A stretch of 64,000 nt of DNA, taken from NCBI RefSeq assembly GCF_032062135.1, contig NC_092858.1, positions 169,443,193-169,507,192 of the forward strand, given 5' to 3'. Of this stretch, positions 22,110 to 32,639 are shown one piece after another. Position 1 is the stretch's first letter; every line of letters begins with the position of its first letter. Position numbers and translations under genes: made by a program. The notes below the pieces were generated by a model. It was given only the letters and a program-made list of their open reading frames with translations. It had not been told where the DNA came from and did not search any database. The stretch is from Pyxicephalus adspersus. Lineage: Eukaryota; Chordata; Amphibia; Anura; Pyxicephalidae.

Positions 22110-22560
22110 ACCTGCGCCGTGGGGGGGGGGCTTTTGCTATAACTCATTATGGCACGCAGGACCGCCATCAGAAATTTTTGGGCTCTATGCTAGGAAAGTA
22201 CCTGGGTCCCTCGCCCCCAGGTCGAAAAGTTCCAGCTTTCTTTTGATTGGGGCCCAATACAGAATTACCCCTTGTCTCCATGTGATGACACACAATTACC
22301 TGTTTTGGCCACTGCAACGATGGCGAATCCCAAATCCACCATGTTATGGCGAGACTTTTGGGCCTGCTGCAATCCTCTCCTGCCACTGGGCAGCCAATGA
22401 TGGTGTAACATCTAAGGGCCAATTCAGACCTGCAATGAGCTTACTAATTCTGCTGCAAGCACAACTGTGGTCCCAAGCTCTTCCATTCAAGTGAATAGGA
22501 AAGATTGTGTATCATGTATTGCTTGTGGCTGCCTCTTGCTTGCTGTGCCGCCAGAACCTG
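22110..22560. other. Intergenic, no gene recognised
   Basis: A short G run at 22121-22130 is the only simple sequence. Open frames of about 80 codons have no family features. Confidence 0.35.
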
Positions 22561-22599
22561 ATGGGTCTGAAAGGGCCCCTAGATTATTCCCAGCACTGC

Positions 22600-22745
22600 C
22601 TAAAAATCTACACTGTATGGCCCATGCGCCAGTGCTGGATGAAGCCAACAGTGAGCCCCTGTGTGGAACTGATTTGAAGGCTTCCGATAGCTGAAGACTG
22701 TCTGGAGCCCTCATGCAGGGGCACACATTGCACCTCTCTATGTCA
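22600..22745 (-). repeat. Fragment of the 58394-58583 foldback family
   Basis: GGAGCCCTCATGCAGGGGCA, CACATTGCACCTCTCTATGT and CAGTCCCTG form one arm-like half; the rest is diverged. Confidence 0.5.
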
Positions 22746-22937
22746 GTCCCTGCATCTCTACGTTATGCAGAATTATAAAACGCTGAGCCTTGTAGTCCTA
22801 TTCTATTGTCCTTGTATCAAACAATGAACAACGGATGTAAATTAGCAACAATTAAAACAATGGCTCCCCATGTTATGCACCCTATGAACCCTAATGTGGT
22901 CTGCACCTCAAGAAAAGGCTAACAAAGAATTCTGCTC

Positions 22938-23233
22938 ATATTATTATTATTATTATTAATAAACAGGATTTATATAGCGCCAACATATTACGCAGCGCTG
23001 TTTGGTTGGAAGTAGTGACGGTTTAGGAGACAGAAGAAGACGGGTAGGTGAGTATGAAAAGATGGGTTTTAGGGCTTCTTTAAATGAACAGCAAGCCGAA
23101 TAGGAAAAGCAAGACCATTCCGGAGAGTCGGAGCAACTCTAGAAAAGTCTTATAGCTGCACGTGTGATGAGGTTATGAGTGAGGAAGTCATTAGTAGGTC
23201 ATTGGAGGAGCGGTTAGGGGAGTATTTTTCTAC
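22938..23233 (-). mobile_element. L2-clade LINE 3' end with internal deletion
   Basis: Minus orientation: TTA/AAT tract, AACAGGATTTATATAGCGCC, ATTACGCAGCGCTG, then an abrupt jump near 23001 to sequence just downstream of the ORF (GGAAGTAGTGACGGTTTAGG), followed by the ORF2 C-terminal region (GCAACTCTAGAAAAGTCTTA, GTGATGAGGTTATGAGTG). About 150 bases of tail, including the GTAAGCTCTTCGG part, are missing compared with other copies. Confidence 0.85.
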
Positions 23234-23469
23234 CATTGCATTCACTCAGATTCACTCCTAAAGAGCTCATCCACTCTGAAACCTTTAAATAACTAAATAT
23301 AAACTAAATATAAAAATTAAAAAATGCGAACAGACAGGTGTTTTTTTTTTAAAAAGAAACAGGCAATGTCTCTTCTGCAATAAAATATTCATAATTGCCT
23401 GATTTTATAATTTTATATTTACCCTCATCTATCCTTGATCTGTGCCATCCTCATCTGCTTCTTACTTAT
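23234..23469. other. Intergenic, A/T-rich
   Basis: Nothing recognised apart from an A/T run at 23340-23355. Confidence 0.35.
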
Positions 23470-23772
23470 GGGCGGTCTGGTGGCTCAGTGGTTAGAACTC
23501 TGGCCTTTGCAGCGGTTGGTCCCAGGTTTGAATCTCGGCCAGGACACTATCTGCATGGAGTTTGCAGGTTCTCCCGGTGTTTGTGTGGGTTTCCACCCAC
23601 ATTCAAAAAACATGCAGTTAGGTTAATTGGCTTCCCCACAAAATTTGACGTTATGACTATGGTAGGGACATTAGATTGTGAGCTCCGAGGGAGAGCTAGT
23701 GACATGACTATGGACTTTGTACAGTGCTCTGTAATATGTTGGCGCTATATAACTACTGTATAATAATAATAG
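23470..23772 (+). mobile_element. tRNA-derived SINE, near full length
   Basis: Head with A box (GGTGGCTCAGTGGTTAGAAC) and B box (AGGTTTGAATCTCGG), body (CATGGAGTTTGCAGGTTCTC, AAACATGCAGTTAGGTTAAT) and tail (GTACAGTGCTCTGTAATATG, TTGGCGCTATATAACTAC) with a TAA tract. The body has lost the CTCCGGGTACTCCGG segment present at 19585 and 59167. Confidence 0.9.
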
Positions 23773-23779
23773 GTGTGAG

Positions 23780-23960
23780 ATGTTCAGTCATCCTGATTGG
23801 CCAGGTCGGGATGATATAAATCCTGCTCATGCCAGATTTTATTTAACCCCGGAGGATGCTGGGATTCCCGGCATTCGGCACTTGTGCAAACAGATGGCTA
23901 TGTTTTATTGCAGAAAACCTACTGGCTCATAATTTTGGAACCGGAAACATAGTTCCAATT
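23780..23960. repeat. Dispersed repeat shared with 58800-59035
   Basis: CATCCTGATTGGCCAGGTCG, GGAGGATGCTGGGATTCCCG and TATTGCAG have counterparts at 58848-58980 (CATCCTGATTGCCGAGGTTG, GGGATGCTGAGATTCCTGG, TATTGCAG). Non-coding. Confidence 0.6.
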
Positions 23961-24008
23961 TCCGTGCTCGTTCACGTGTGCAATGCAAAAAAGAAAAACT
24001 AGGATTTA

Positions 24009-24160
24009 ATATTAATATTATTATTATTATCAATAAACAGTATTTATATAGCGCCAACATATTACGTAGCGCTGTACATTAAATAGGCGTTGCAAATGAC
24101 AGATACTGACAGTGACACAGGAGGAGCAGAGGACCCTGACCCGAAGAGCTTACAATCTAC
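24009..24160 (-). mobile_element. L2-clade LINE 3' tail
   Basis: ATTATTATTATTATCAATAA, ACAGTATTTATATAGCGCCA, GTAGCGCTGTACATTAAATA, AAGAGCTTACAATCTACG. Tail only. Confidence 0.85.
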
Positions 24161-24319
24161 GATGGTTAAAAACACAGCAAAAAACAAAAGTGCACCAAAG
24201 AGTGAACGGCAAGCAAAGAGCAGCCAACCAATGCGTCCTAAAATTGGTGAATACTCGGGAATTCCCTACGCCGCTGGGATGGTGAAATCTCCCTTCCGAA
24301 CCTCTCGCCATTTTTTTCT

Positions 24320-25210
24320 AGAATAACTAGAAGCCATCTTTATTTGTTGGTATAAATGAGATCGTTTAGTTTAATGAGTTCCCGGCTTAATTAGCAGTAA
24401 TTATCCCAACATGGGAGTAATATCAGGGCAGGAAGTGCCGAGTCCTATATTTAGATGGATCTCTAATTGTCGTTACAGTTTTGTAATTACTTCGTGTTTA
24501 CAAGGCTGAGCCACGGCGAGCGTTTGTTTCACGTCTGATTAAACAGGGAGCCCGGCAGTTTGGAGCAGGGCGTGAGTTGTAACCTAAGAAGCCTGATTAC
24601 TTCCAGATCTCCTCCAGGAGCGCTTGTTTGCACACAGCGCCGCGCGGCGTATCCCAAAACCGGGGGCCGCTCCAGCGATCAGCCAATTAACGACAGGCCG
24701 TCGCGATTATCACCCCGTTAAGCGACGGCACCAAGCAGCTGTAAAGCACAGAAATGATCACCTGACAGGTGGCACTTTTTGGGTTTGGGCACGTTTTTAT
24801 TCCAGCTTGAAAAGTTTGTTTGTACGTGGGGGCTGCGTTCCACCGTTCATGTTTTTTTTTTATTTCGGCGGCTGAAGATCATGTTTTGCAGCCGCACGCC
24901 GGGGACCGATTAGGACACGTTTGCAATGTGCTCTTTCTAGCGGCATAAAATAATTGGCTGACCCCTGACAGGTGACATTTGCGGAAGAAAGGCACCACCG
25001 TGTGCTTCGTGTTCCATTAGATCACTGACATTTTCTCTTTTTATCGGGAAATTAAAAGGAGAAGCAGCTCCCCCACCCCCAGTAATCAGAGGAAAGGATA
25101 ACGCCGCTCATAGAATGAACGAGCAAAATACGCAGGGCAAAAATTTTGATGTCTGATCGGCTTATTCTATACGATGTCTGGTAACATAGATAATAAATGT
25201 GTTTTCTGTT
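24320..25210. promoter_or_regulatory. Candidate conserved non-coding region, homeodomain and CpG-rich
   Basis: The longest non-repetitive island. The left part has GGCTTAATTAGCAGTAATTA (24385-24404) and GTCGTTACAGTTTTGTAATTAC. The middle is CpG-dense with the 12-bp palindrome CGCCGCGCGGCG at 24638-24649. The right part holds CACCTGACAGGTG-type E-boxes (24760-24773), CAGGTG near 24969 and AATGATCACCTGACAGG. Nothing here matches the transposons in the window. Short open frames lack family features. A cluster of enhancers is plausible. Confidence 0.35.
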
Positions 25211-25320
25211 TGGTGTTTATTTATTTTATTTCATTCTCTGAAGCTGAAGATCAGATTACACACACAGCTAAATGGATCAGAGAAATGACTGAATGGCACC
25301 TCTGCCTGTTTTGCCCATAT

Positions 25321-25520
25321 GGTGTTTCAATTAGAGAGAGAGTCTGAAAGCAAACAGGTTCTGTGCTCCCTTGCACTGTATTGACCCTGGTGTTGTGTTG
25401 TGCTCCTCCCACTGGGCACTATGACTCCTCCCACTGGGCACTCTAGCTCCTCCCACAGGGGGACTTCAGCCCCTCCCATGGGGAACAGCAGTTCCTTCCA
25501 TTGGGAAATGTGGTTGCTCC
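25321..25520. repeat. Repeat block with CTCCTCCCACTGGGCAC units
   Basis: 25321-25379 (TTCAATTAGAGAGAGAGTCT, GCAAACAGGTTCTGTGCTC) recurs at 26988-27047. It is followed by four or five 22-30 bp variants of GCTCCTCCCACTGGGCACT, continued as weaker copies at 25855-25935 after an inserted element. Parts of the same block recur at 26880-27165. Confidence 0.65.
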
Positions 25521-25528
25521 TTCTGGGC

Positions 25529-25758
25529 CAGTATTTCTTGACCTTTTTAATATTGGGAGACCCTTGAAATAACTGTCAGGCCTCCAGAGAACCCCTTCTA
25601 TAATTATTTATATATACAGCTAACAGTACATTAGTGTGATGGTCAGTAGGAAGAATTCCTCTTACATTGCTGGCCATTGCTGGCTCACAATACAGGGGCT
25701 GCCACCCACCTACAATTTCTTCCCACCTGCCTTAAAAAAAATTCTGGGTTGAGCACTG
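25529..25758. mobile_element. hAT-like short element, partly of the CAGTGTT family
   Basis: Left end CAGTATTTCTTGACC, right end GGGTTGAGCACTG (CAGTGCTCAACCC inward). The last 70 bases (CCACCCACCTACAATTTCTT, TTCTGGGTTGAGCACTG) match the right part of the 3515-3681 MITE, while the left 150 bases (TTAATATTGGGAGACCCTTG) do not. It is either a longer family member or a composite. No clear 8-bp target duplication was found. Confidence 0.55.
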
Positions 25759-26279
25759 CATTGGGAAGAATGTCACCCTTACAGATAGCCAAAAAGACCC
25801 TTAAACTGACGTGAGAGTCACAAACTGCTCAAGGAACTCCGAGCAACTTAAGCTCTAGGCTCTGTTGCTCCTCCTGCTAGGAACTGAGGCTCCTCCTACT
25901 TGTAACAGCAGCTCCTCCCCCCTAGGAACTTTAGCTCTTCAGCAGTGATGTAGCAGCAAGTGGGAGGAGCCACAGCAGCCAATAGTCTATCACACATCCG
26001 GAAGTGTTGATTGGCCCTACAAAAGAATGATCATCTCGCCTACTACCTACCGGACGGAGCTCAGATTTTACAAGCACTTATATATACTCGTAGCATTGAA
26101 TATGTTTTAATGCTAATGCATATAAGTAATACTAATGTATCACCAATCACAGGGATCAAAACTCTGCCCCTGTCTCTCCAGAAGGACAGTATTATGTTTA
26201 TTCAGGCATCATCTAGGGCCCAGCCTAGGCTGAAGCCCACAGATGGCGCAGTAATAAGGATAAAGTTTCTGTTTATTGC

Positions 26280-26830
26280 GACACGTTAGGAATTTATTCT
26301 TGCAAAGTTAATGAAAGGTCTTCTTTAATATAGAAAGCCACGCCTCTTTTGGCCCGAATCCTTTTTTCCCATATAATGGGCTCCTGATGTGTAGCGGCGG
26401 CGGTGGGGGCCCCGGAAGCAGAATTTTACCATCTTCATAGCCCCGCGTGCCCTCTCTGAGGGTTTATTTGCGTTTGCTGGGTGATTATCTTCTACTGTTC
26501 ACTATACACCCCCCACCTCCTCGTTCTTGCACGCAGAGAGTCGGTCGCTGTGGTCGCCGGTTACGTTGGGATTTTATTTGCCGTCCATGTCTGGAGTTTA
26601 GGTCAGATTGGTTGTTTTAGGATTAGATTACTGGCTGAGACAGGCCGGCTGCTGAAAGAATGTCCCCGGGGACACCAGAAGTAAGCAAATACTGGTTCTT
26701 GGCACCGGGATCCAAGGCAAGCCCTGTGACATCACACAGCCAGCATGGCCAAAGCCCGGGAATGCTGCAGTTTATTTCGGCGCAGAGCACAGGGTGAGAA
26801 TTGTAAGCAGACGCATCTGTAATGGGCTGA
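26280..26830. promoter_or_regulatory. Candidate conserved non-coding element
   Basis: Non-repetitive sequence with CAAAGTTAATGAAAGG, a CpG-rich stretch (GTAGCGGCGGCGG), TTATTTGCGTTTGC, GTCGCCGGTTACG and GATTAGATTACTGGC. Open frame 26481-26684 has no family features. Same reasoning as the other islands: no repeat homology in the window and higher CpG, but conservation is untested. Confidence 0.3.
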
Positions 26831-26879
26831 TTTACTTAAAAGGGAGCCCCAGGAAAAACACTAATGCATCTTGGGATTC

Positions 26880-27370
26880 TCAGCTTTCTCAGTGAGGCTC
26901 ATTGACATCACTGCCACCTACAGGAAGTGGGTGGAAGCAGAAGGATTTTTTTTTATTTAAATAGGAGCTGGGATCTTTTTTGTGGTGCTTCAATTGGAGA
27001 GAGACAGTCTGAAAGCTAACAGGTTCTGCTGTGCTTTTTGCACTGACCATAATGGTATGGGTATATCTTGTATTAAAACAACCCTAAGCACTGTGATTCG
27101 TCCCAATGGAAACTACAGGACACAGCAGTGATTTAGCGGCAAGCAGGAGGAGCCACAACAGCCACTTATATTACTTAAAGTTTTAAAAGAGAGCAAAGAT
27201 TTCACTTAATGCTGGCTTGCCTTGCTGGGGTTGCCTTGCTGGGGTTGACGCAGCTATACCTTGTCACGGGACAATAAAAAAATGCAGAAAGGACCAATGA
27301 CACCCACTGCCACCTATAGGAAGTGGGTGGAACCGTGGATTTCTTTTATTTGAATGAGGAATTGGGGGGC
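26880..27370. repeat. Repeat block related to 25321-25990
   Basis: CACTGCCACCTACAGGAAGT (26909-26928) recurs at 27308 (CACTGCCACCTATAGGAAGT). The CAATTGGAGAGAGACAGTCT segment matches 25328. GCAGGAGGAGCCACAACAGC matches GTGGGAGGAGCCACAGCAGC at 25959. Segments appear in a similar order at both loci, so these are two copies of a larger repeat or a local duplication. Confidence 0.6.
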
Positions 27371-27374
27371 AGGA

Positions 27375-27574
27375 TATTATAAATATTATTAATAATATTA
27401 TTATTATTATTATTATTAATAATACTACTAATATTAATAATAATAATATTAAACAGTATTTTCATAGCACCAACATATTACGCAGCACTGTACATTAAAT
27501 CAGGGTTGCAAATGACAGACAGATACAGACACAGGAGGAGGAGAGGACCCTGCCCCGAAGAGCTTACAATCTAG
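27375..27574 (-). mobile_element. L2-clade LINE 3' tail with long TTA/TAA tract
   Basis: Seventy bases of TTA, TAA and CTA units, then AACAGTATTTTCATAGCACC, GCAGCACTGTACATTAAATC and AAGAGCTTACAATCTAGC. Confidence 0.85.
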
Positions 27575-28146
27575 CATGTTTTCATGTTTTAATGATGGGC
27601 TTGCCCATGAATATGTATTTATATTTCAATATCTTGCTATGTCTGCATACATGCCAGAAGCCAAATTTGCTCAGAACATGCACAGGCTTTGTTTCCTGCT
27701 CTGCCGGGTTGGACATTAGATGAGCTTTACCCCTCCTTTTCATGACTGGTTTATTAAAAACCATGCACCCCCTTGCAGCTGATAGCTTTTTTCAGCAGTT
27801 GTTAAGCAGCAACACTGAACAATTGTAGTGGTGCACAGGGCTCCATCTAGAGGCTAATCTGAAAAGTTCTATTTAACTCAATAAATAAACTATGAAAAAG
27901 ATTAAAATATTACAAGAAAGGAAGAAAGAGAATATATATGGTTTACTTTGACCTTTGTGCAATGAATGAACATAGGAAGGTGCAAAGTGTGCCACTCCCT
28001 GTGCCCTCCCACAGCCACATGAGGCGCCCATGGGTGTCCCAAATCAGTGCAATGAAAACTTCTGCATAAGGGCCCACTATAGGCCAAGTCTGCCACCGTT
28101 GAGCAGTCAGATTGGAACAATTCAATTATACAAGTGTGTAATCTGC
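27575..28146. other. Intergenic; fragment of the 58394 foldback family
   Basis: 27950-28100 contains GAACATAGGAAGGTGCAAAG and TGTGCCACTCC, like the arm of the 58394-58583 element. Nothing else is recognised. Confidence 0.4.
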
Positions 28147-28165
28147 GGGGGGGGGGGGGGGGGGG
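28147..28165. repeat. 19-base G homopolymer
   Basis: An uninterrupted run of 19 G. Potential G-quadruplex; length may be unreliable in assembly. Confidence 0.9.
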
Positions 28166-28509
28166 TGTTAAGGTCCCAATCTAATGAGTTTGACTTTTGC
28201 AATGAAATTTTAGATATTAAGGATGGGGGGGCCAAGGAAATTCTGATGGTGGTCCTGTTCTAATGGGTTTGTTGAACCTCTGCATTAATTTCTGTTTAAT
28301 TGCATTTTGGAGTAATAGGTTAATAATTTATGTCCATTAACATGAGAATGATTGAATGCAAAATAGGAATTGATTTGCAATTTGCAATTAAATGATGTAG
28401 TTGTGGTATGATTGATTGAATTTTGATCAACATTGGCATTTTAATAAACAAGTCAATCATACTGATCGATTGAACGGAAATCCATCTGTGTTTTACTGAT
28501 GGTGTAAAC

Positions 28510-29095
28510 CAATAACTATTGATGGCCAATGGTGACCACTGACCAATAATGACCAATGATGTTCAATGATGACCGATGATTAATGATGGCCATTGATGAC
28601 CAATGATGACTAAAGATAAATGATAGCCAATGATGACCAATGATCAATGAGGATAAATGTGGACCAACAATTAATGATGGCCAATGATGATCACTGCTCT
28701 TTGATGACCAATGGTAACGAGTGATCAATGATGGCCAAGAATGACCAATGGTGACCAACAATCAATGATGACCAATAATTAATAAAGGCCAATGATGACC
28801 AATAATCAATGACCGCCAATGATGACCAATGGTGACCAACAATCAATGATGACCAATGGTGACCAACAATCAATGATGACCAATGATTAATGAATAATGT
28901 TGACCAATGATCAATGATGACTAACAATCAATGATGATCAATGATTAATGTTGACCAATGATCAATGATGATAAATGATGACCAACAATCAATGATGATC
29001 AATGATCATTGATGACCAATGGCGACCAATGATCATTGATGACCAATCATCAATCATGGCCGATGATGATCAATAATTAATGGCGTACAATGATT
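28510..29095. repeat. AATGATGACC-type minisatellite
   Basis: About 580 bases built from words such as CCAATGATGACC, AACAATCAATGATGACCAAT and GGTGACC, with sub-periods of roughly 10-15 bases and larger units near 33-36 bases. Two minus-strand frames (28516-28927) stay open and read WSSLIVGHH-type repeats, which is a product of the short motif and not evidence of coding. Confidence 0.9.
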
Positions 29096-29389
29096 ATGCG
29101 TGCTATACAATACAGCTGAATCGCATCTTTTATTGATGCATTTAAATAAATCCAATAAATCATCAGAATTTGAAAAATGAACCAAAATTTGCACATTCAC
29201 CCACAACAATCAAGTCAAAAGTTCACTCATCTTCCTATGGCAATGCGCAATCGATCGCATATTGCAACTCGCTGCTTTCGCAATGCCATTAACTTTAAAT
29301 TGCACCTTAATGCACACTGCACATGCATCATATGTTCATTGCAATGTGTGAGCAAGGAAGCATTTGTGCATTTTAATTCGGTGCATTAA

Positions 29390-29700
29390 AAAAAAAATAA
29401 TATTTCTGTTGCATCATGGTGAAAATAAATGCGCCTAATGCAAGGCATTGCGCGTTTGTCCCCATGGTAGCCCACCGCGCTGCCTTCCAGCGCAGGCCTG
29501 AATTTGTTTTTCCACGGGCAGCTTGTTCGATTCACGGCTGGAATTTTGTTGGCTCTTAATTACTTAATGTATTAATAATAGACTCGTTACCTCACCAGCG
29601 TAAAGAATTCACGCTGAACGTCGCTGCATCTGATAATGATATTGTCTATTATTAGTCACAGTTTGTAGCATGGGAATTCTCCGTGTGCCAGGCTGTGTGT
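29390..29700. promoter_or_regulatory. Candidate conserved non-coding element
   Basis: Non-repetitive island with CTAATGCAAGGCATTGCGCG, TTGTTCGATTCACGG, GGCTCTTAATTACTTAATG, GTAAAGAATTCACGCTG and a TATTATTAG cluster. Homeodomain-type cores mixed with CpGs suggest regulation. Confidence 0.3.
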
Positions 29701-29825
29701 AAACAAAAGGGGGTGCCCAGGGGAAGATGGAGTGAATGTGCCCAGCGGAAGGCAGAGTGAATGATGAATTTTTGCAAAAGTCCTGGCACAACTCCGCACA
29801 GAGCAGGAGATGTCCAACCCTCTGA

Positions 29826-29841
29826 CCCCCCCCCCCCCCCC
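29826..29841. repeat. C homopolymer
   Basis: A run of 16 C followed by AGGTCCTGCAAAG. Confidence 0.85.
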
Positions 29842-30289
29842 AGGTCCTGCAAAGAGAATAGGGACTGCCAGCTAGTGTTACTCACATGGGACCCCCCCTC
29901 AATAAATAGGTATTCCAACAAAATTCACTTCTTTTTGCTTTTGAAATATAACAGCCAATTCTTTTCTTAGTTTGGATAGAATGTGGAAGGGTTAGGCCCT
30001 CTGTCAGGTCTTTGCTGTTATCCAGGGCTGCTGACAACCTTTACCTCGGTAGAATAAAGCTTCGTAACAATGATCTTTACCAACCTCCCCTTGTGACTTC
30101 CGCAATAATAATCAATAGTGGTTGTTAGCAGCCTGTCACAAAGTGATCCATCATGGCGGAATGCTAAATAACAGCTGACACCCGATCCCCATCTAAAATC
30201 TATTGTCTGTGTGAGGCTTATGAAAAGGCTAAGTAAATAAGATCTTGTTCTGGTCTCATTTGTTTGACACAGATCAGCCATGCTGCAGC

Positions 30290-30420
30290 CACTTATCTTG
30301 TTACAATGTTGTAGTCTGATTGCTGGAAAGAGGAGACTGAGGAAATGCTTCCTCTGCCTGCAGCAGACAGATGACCTCACCTCTAGGTGATTTCACTAGA
30401 CCAGAGTTCAAAGATGCTGG
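30290..30420. repeat. Dispersed repeat shared with 21355-21470
   Basis: AGACTGAGGAAATGCTTCCT and CTGCAGCAGACAG, ending AGACCAGAGTTCAAAG, aligned with 21379-21465. Confidence 0.55.
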
Positions 30421-30564
30421 TTGATAATTCTATTATTTATTGATTCACTTACCTGTTATCTATTAAATTCATATTTGTTTATCAATCTTTTTCTGATCAG
30501 TTGTTTTATAGATTGATCTTTGTGCAATCTCTTTATCTAATCAATCAGTCTATATATATGTGAT

Positions 30565-30571
30565 TGATCTG

Positions 30572-30633
<62 letters not shown>

Positions 30634-30673
30634 GGTGATCTATCGGTGATCTATCGATTTATATATCTGATCA

Positions 30674-30720
<47 letters not shown>

Positions 30721-30721
30721 G

Positions 30722-30752
<31 letters not shown>

Positions 30753-30962
30753 TCCCTAATCAATTGATCTGTGATCAATCTATATGTGATTGATCTGTCT
30801 ATCTCTGATGAATCCTTTTATTTATTGATCTATATATCTATTTCCTGATTGGTGATCAGTCTATGATAATCTATCTGTGGCCAATCTATTTAACTGATCA
30901 ATATACATATATCTGTCTCTGATCATATGGTCTATCTATTGGGGATCAATTATCTGTGAACG

Positions 30963-31020
<58 letters not shown>

Positions 31021-31022
31021 AT
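30565..31022. repeat. CTAT and TA microsatellite cluster
   Basis: CTAT runs at about 30570-30633 and 30961-31022, and TA runs at 30682-30718 and 30723-30750 joined by ACCGGT. Between them lie diverged ATCTATCTGATCAAT-type derivatives, so the whole 450 bases probably descend from one expanded tetranucleotide. Confidence 0.9.
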
Positions 31023-31082
31023 CTATAAAACCATATATCTTTGTCTGATCAATTGCTCCGATTATCAAATTATCTTTGATAT

Positions 31083-31250
31083 AGTGTAATCTCTTCGGGG
31101 TAGGGTTCTCTCCTCCTCCTGTGTCATTGTTTGTATTTGTCTATCATTTGCAACCCCTTTTTATTGTACAGTGCTGCGTAATATGTTGGTGCTATATAAA
31201 TACTGTTCATTATTATTATTAATAATAATAATATTAATAAATAAAAATAA
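31083..31250 (+). mobile_element. L2-clade LINE 3' tail
   Basis: AATCTCTTCGGGGTAGGG, TTGTACAGTGCTGCGTAATA, TTGGTGCTATATAAATAC and a TTA/AAT tract. Confidence 0.85.
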
Positions 31251-31405
31251 TTGATTGGTCGTTCTCTCTATTTCTGATCAAACAATAAATAATAATAATA
31301 ATAATAATAATAATAATTGATTGGTCATTCTCTCTATTTCTGATCAAACAATAAATAATAATAATAATAATAATAATAATAATTGATTGGTCATTCTCTC
31401 TAAAC
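31249..31405. repeat. Tandem ~66-bp repeats next to the L2 tract
   Basis: ATTGATTGGTCGTTCTCTCT and TTCTGATCAAACAATAAAT plus a TAA run are repeated, with a third partial copy (ATTGATTGGTCATTCTCTCT). The last two are nearly identical, indicating recent duplication. Confidence 0.85.
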
Positions 31406-31823
31406 CCATCCCATGTACATATTCACCCCCAGCCTATGATCTCCTTGGCGTTAGAGGAGATTCATCTACTTGTTGGTTTTTCTCTCCTTCGGGTGAAATT
31501 CTTTCAGCAGCAATGAACAGGAAGCTCTGTACATGTGAGTAATTCTCCCGTCACCTGGCACGGCTTCCTGGTGAAACTGGACAGCGAATCTCTCAGCAAT
31601 CTGCGCAGCCGATGTATGACTTCTGGTATTGGGCAAGAGCGGTGAGAACACAGCGACAAGATACAAAGGAATCAGAATGTCCCCAGGTGTCTTATTATAA
31701 TGTGTGAGGAACAAATTCTGCTCAGCTTCTAGAGAAATCATTCCGCATCGCCCCTACTATCACCATAAATGTTACCATCTGATTGTTAAATCCACATACG
31801 ATTAAAAAGAAAGAAAAAACATA
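31406..31823. other. Intergenic, no gene recognised
   Basis: A minus-strand 91-codon open frame (31466-31741) has no family features. No repeats are visible. Confidence 0.35.
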
Positions 31824-32268
31824 AGGAGGGACAACTGAGGAGGAAAGAAAAAGCGATTTGGCAGTCCGTACAAATCAGAGACAACTGGGAGGTATGAAGA
31901 CAGACAGTCCCCCGAAATCAGAGACAGTTGGGAGGTATGAAGAGGGACAGTCCTTCGAAATCAGGGGCAGTTGGGAGGCATGAAAAGAGACAGTCCCCTG
32001 AATTCAGAGACAGTTGGGAGGTATAAAGAGCGACAGTCCTCCGAAATCAGGGGCAGTTGGCAGGTAGGAAGAGGGACAGTCCCTCCAAATCAGAGACAGT
32101 TGGGACGTATGAATAAGAACAGTCCATACAAATCAGAGGCAATTATTTAATGTACAGCGCTGCGTAATATGTTGGCGCTATATAAATCCTGTTTAATAAT
32201 AATAATAATAATAATAATTAGGGGTATGAAGCGGGACAGTCCCTCCAAATCAGGAACAGGTAGGATAT
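31824..32268. repeat. 43-bp minisatellite with GGGACAGTCCC core, locus 1
   Basis: Units of 43 bp: GACAG starts at 31946, 31989, 32032 and 32075. Each reads like GACAGTCCCTCCAAATCAG then GGACAGTTGGGAGGTATGAA. The GGGACAGTCCC core is a near-palindrome. The array is interrupted by an L2 tail at 32142-32220. The same unit forms a longer array at 47885-48770. Confidence 0.9.
32142..32220 (+). mobile_element. L2 tail inserted in the 43-bp array
   Basis: TATTTAATGTACAGCGCTGC, TTGGCGCTATATAAATCC and a TAA tract, with 43-bp repeat sequence on both sides. Only the last ~75 bases of the LINE were inserted. It is younger than the array around it. Confidence 0.85.
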
Positions 32269-32279
32269 ACAGTAGATGG

Positions 32280-32639
32280 CATGCCTAAATCCAGAACAAA
32301 GCAGGAAAGTGCAGGAACCCCGGATAGAAGCAGGGAGATCCTTGCATTGCAGGTCCTCAGGTACGCCTTCCCCTCCACCAAGGAGAACAGTGAGGGCTGT
32401 GGTGGTGACCCCACCAAATCTTCCTATAAACCCCCCATGACTAGTAGTCAGGGGCAGCCCACCCTTGGATGATCTCAAACAGCACGTACATAGAAACAAG
32501 GTGGTGCCCAGCACCCCCACATACCAGGGGGTGCACTGCTATTTTTCGGGAGGAATACAAGCCGAGGTAAATCGTTCTAGCTCGTCTCGGGCAGAATCAA
32601 CATTCTAAATGATCATTTTACAGGCAGAAAAAATGGAAA
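32280..32639. other. Intergenic, no gene recognised
   Basis: Overlapping open frames on both strands (32218-32520 minus, 32281-32472 plus) without recognisable products. Confidence 0.35.

Noticed and set aside
23470..23560. tRNA gene (A and B boxes)
   Set aside because: The head is followed by a SINE body and L2-like tail and recurs in several copies; it does not form a complete tRNA.
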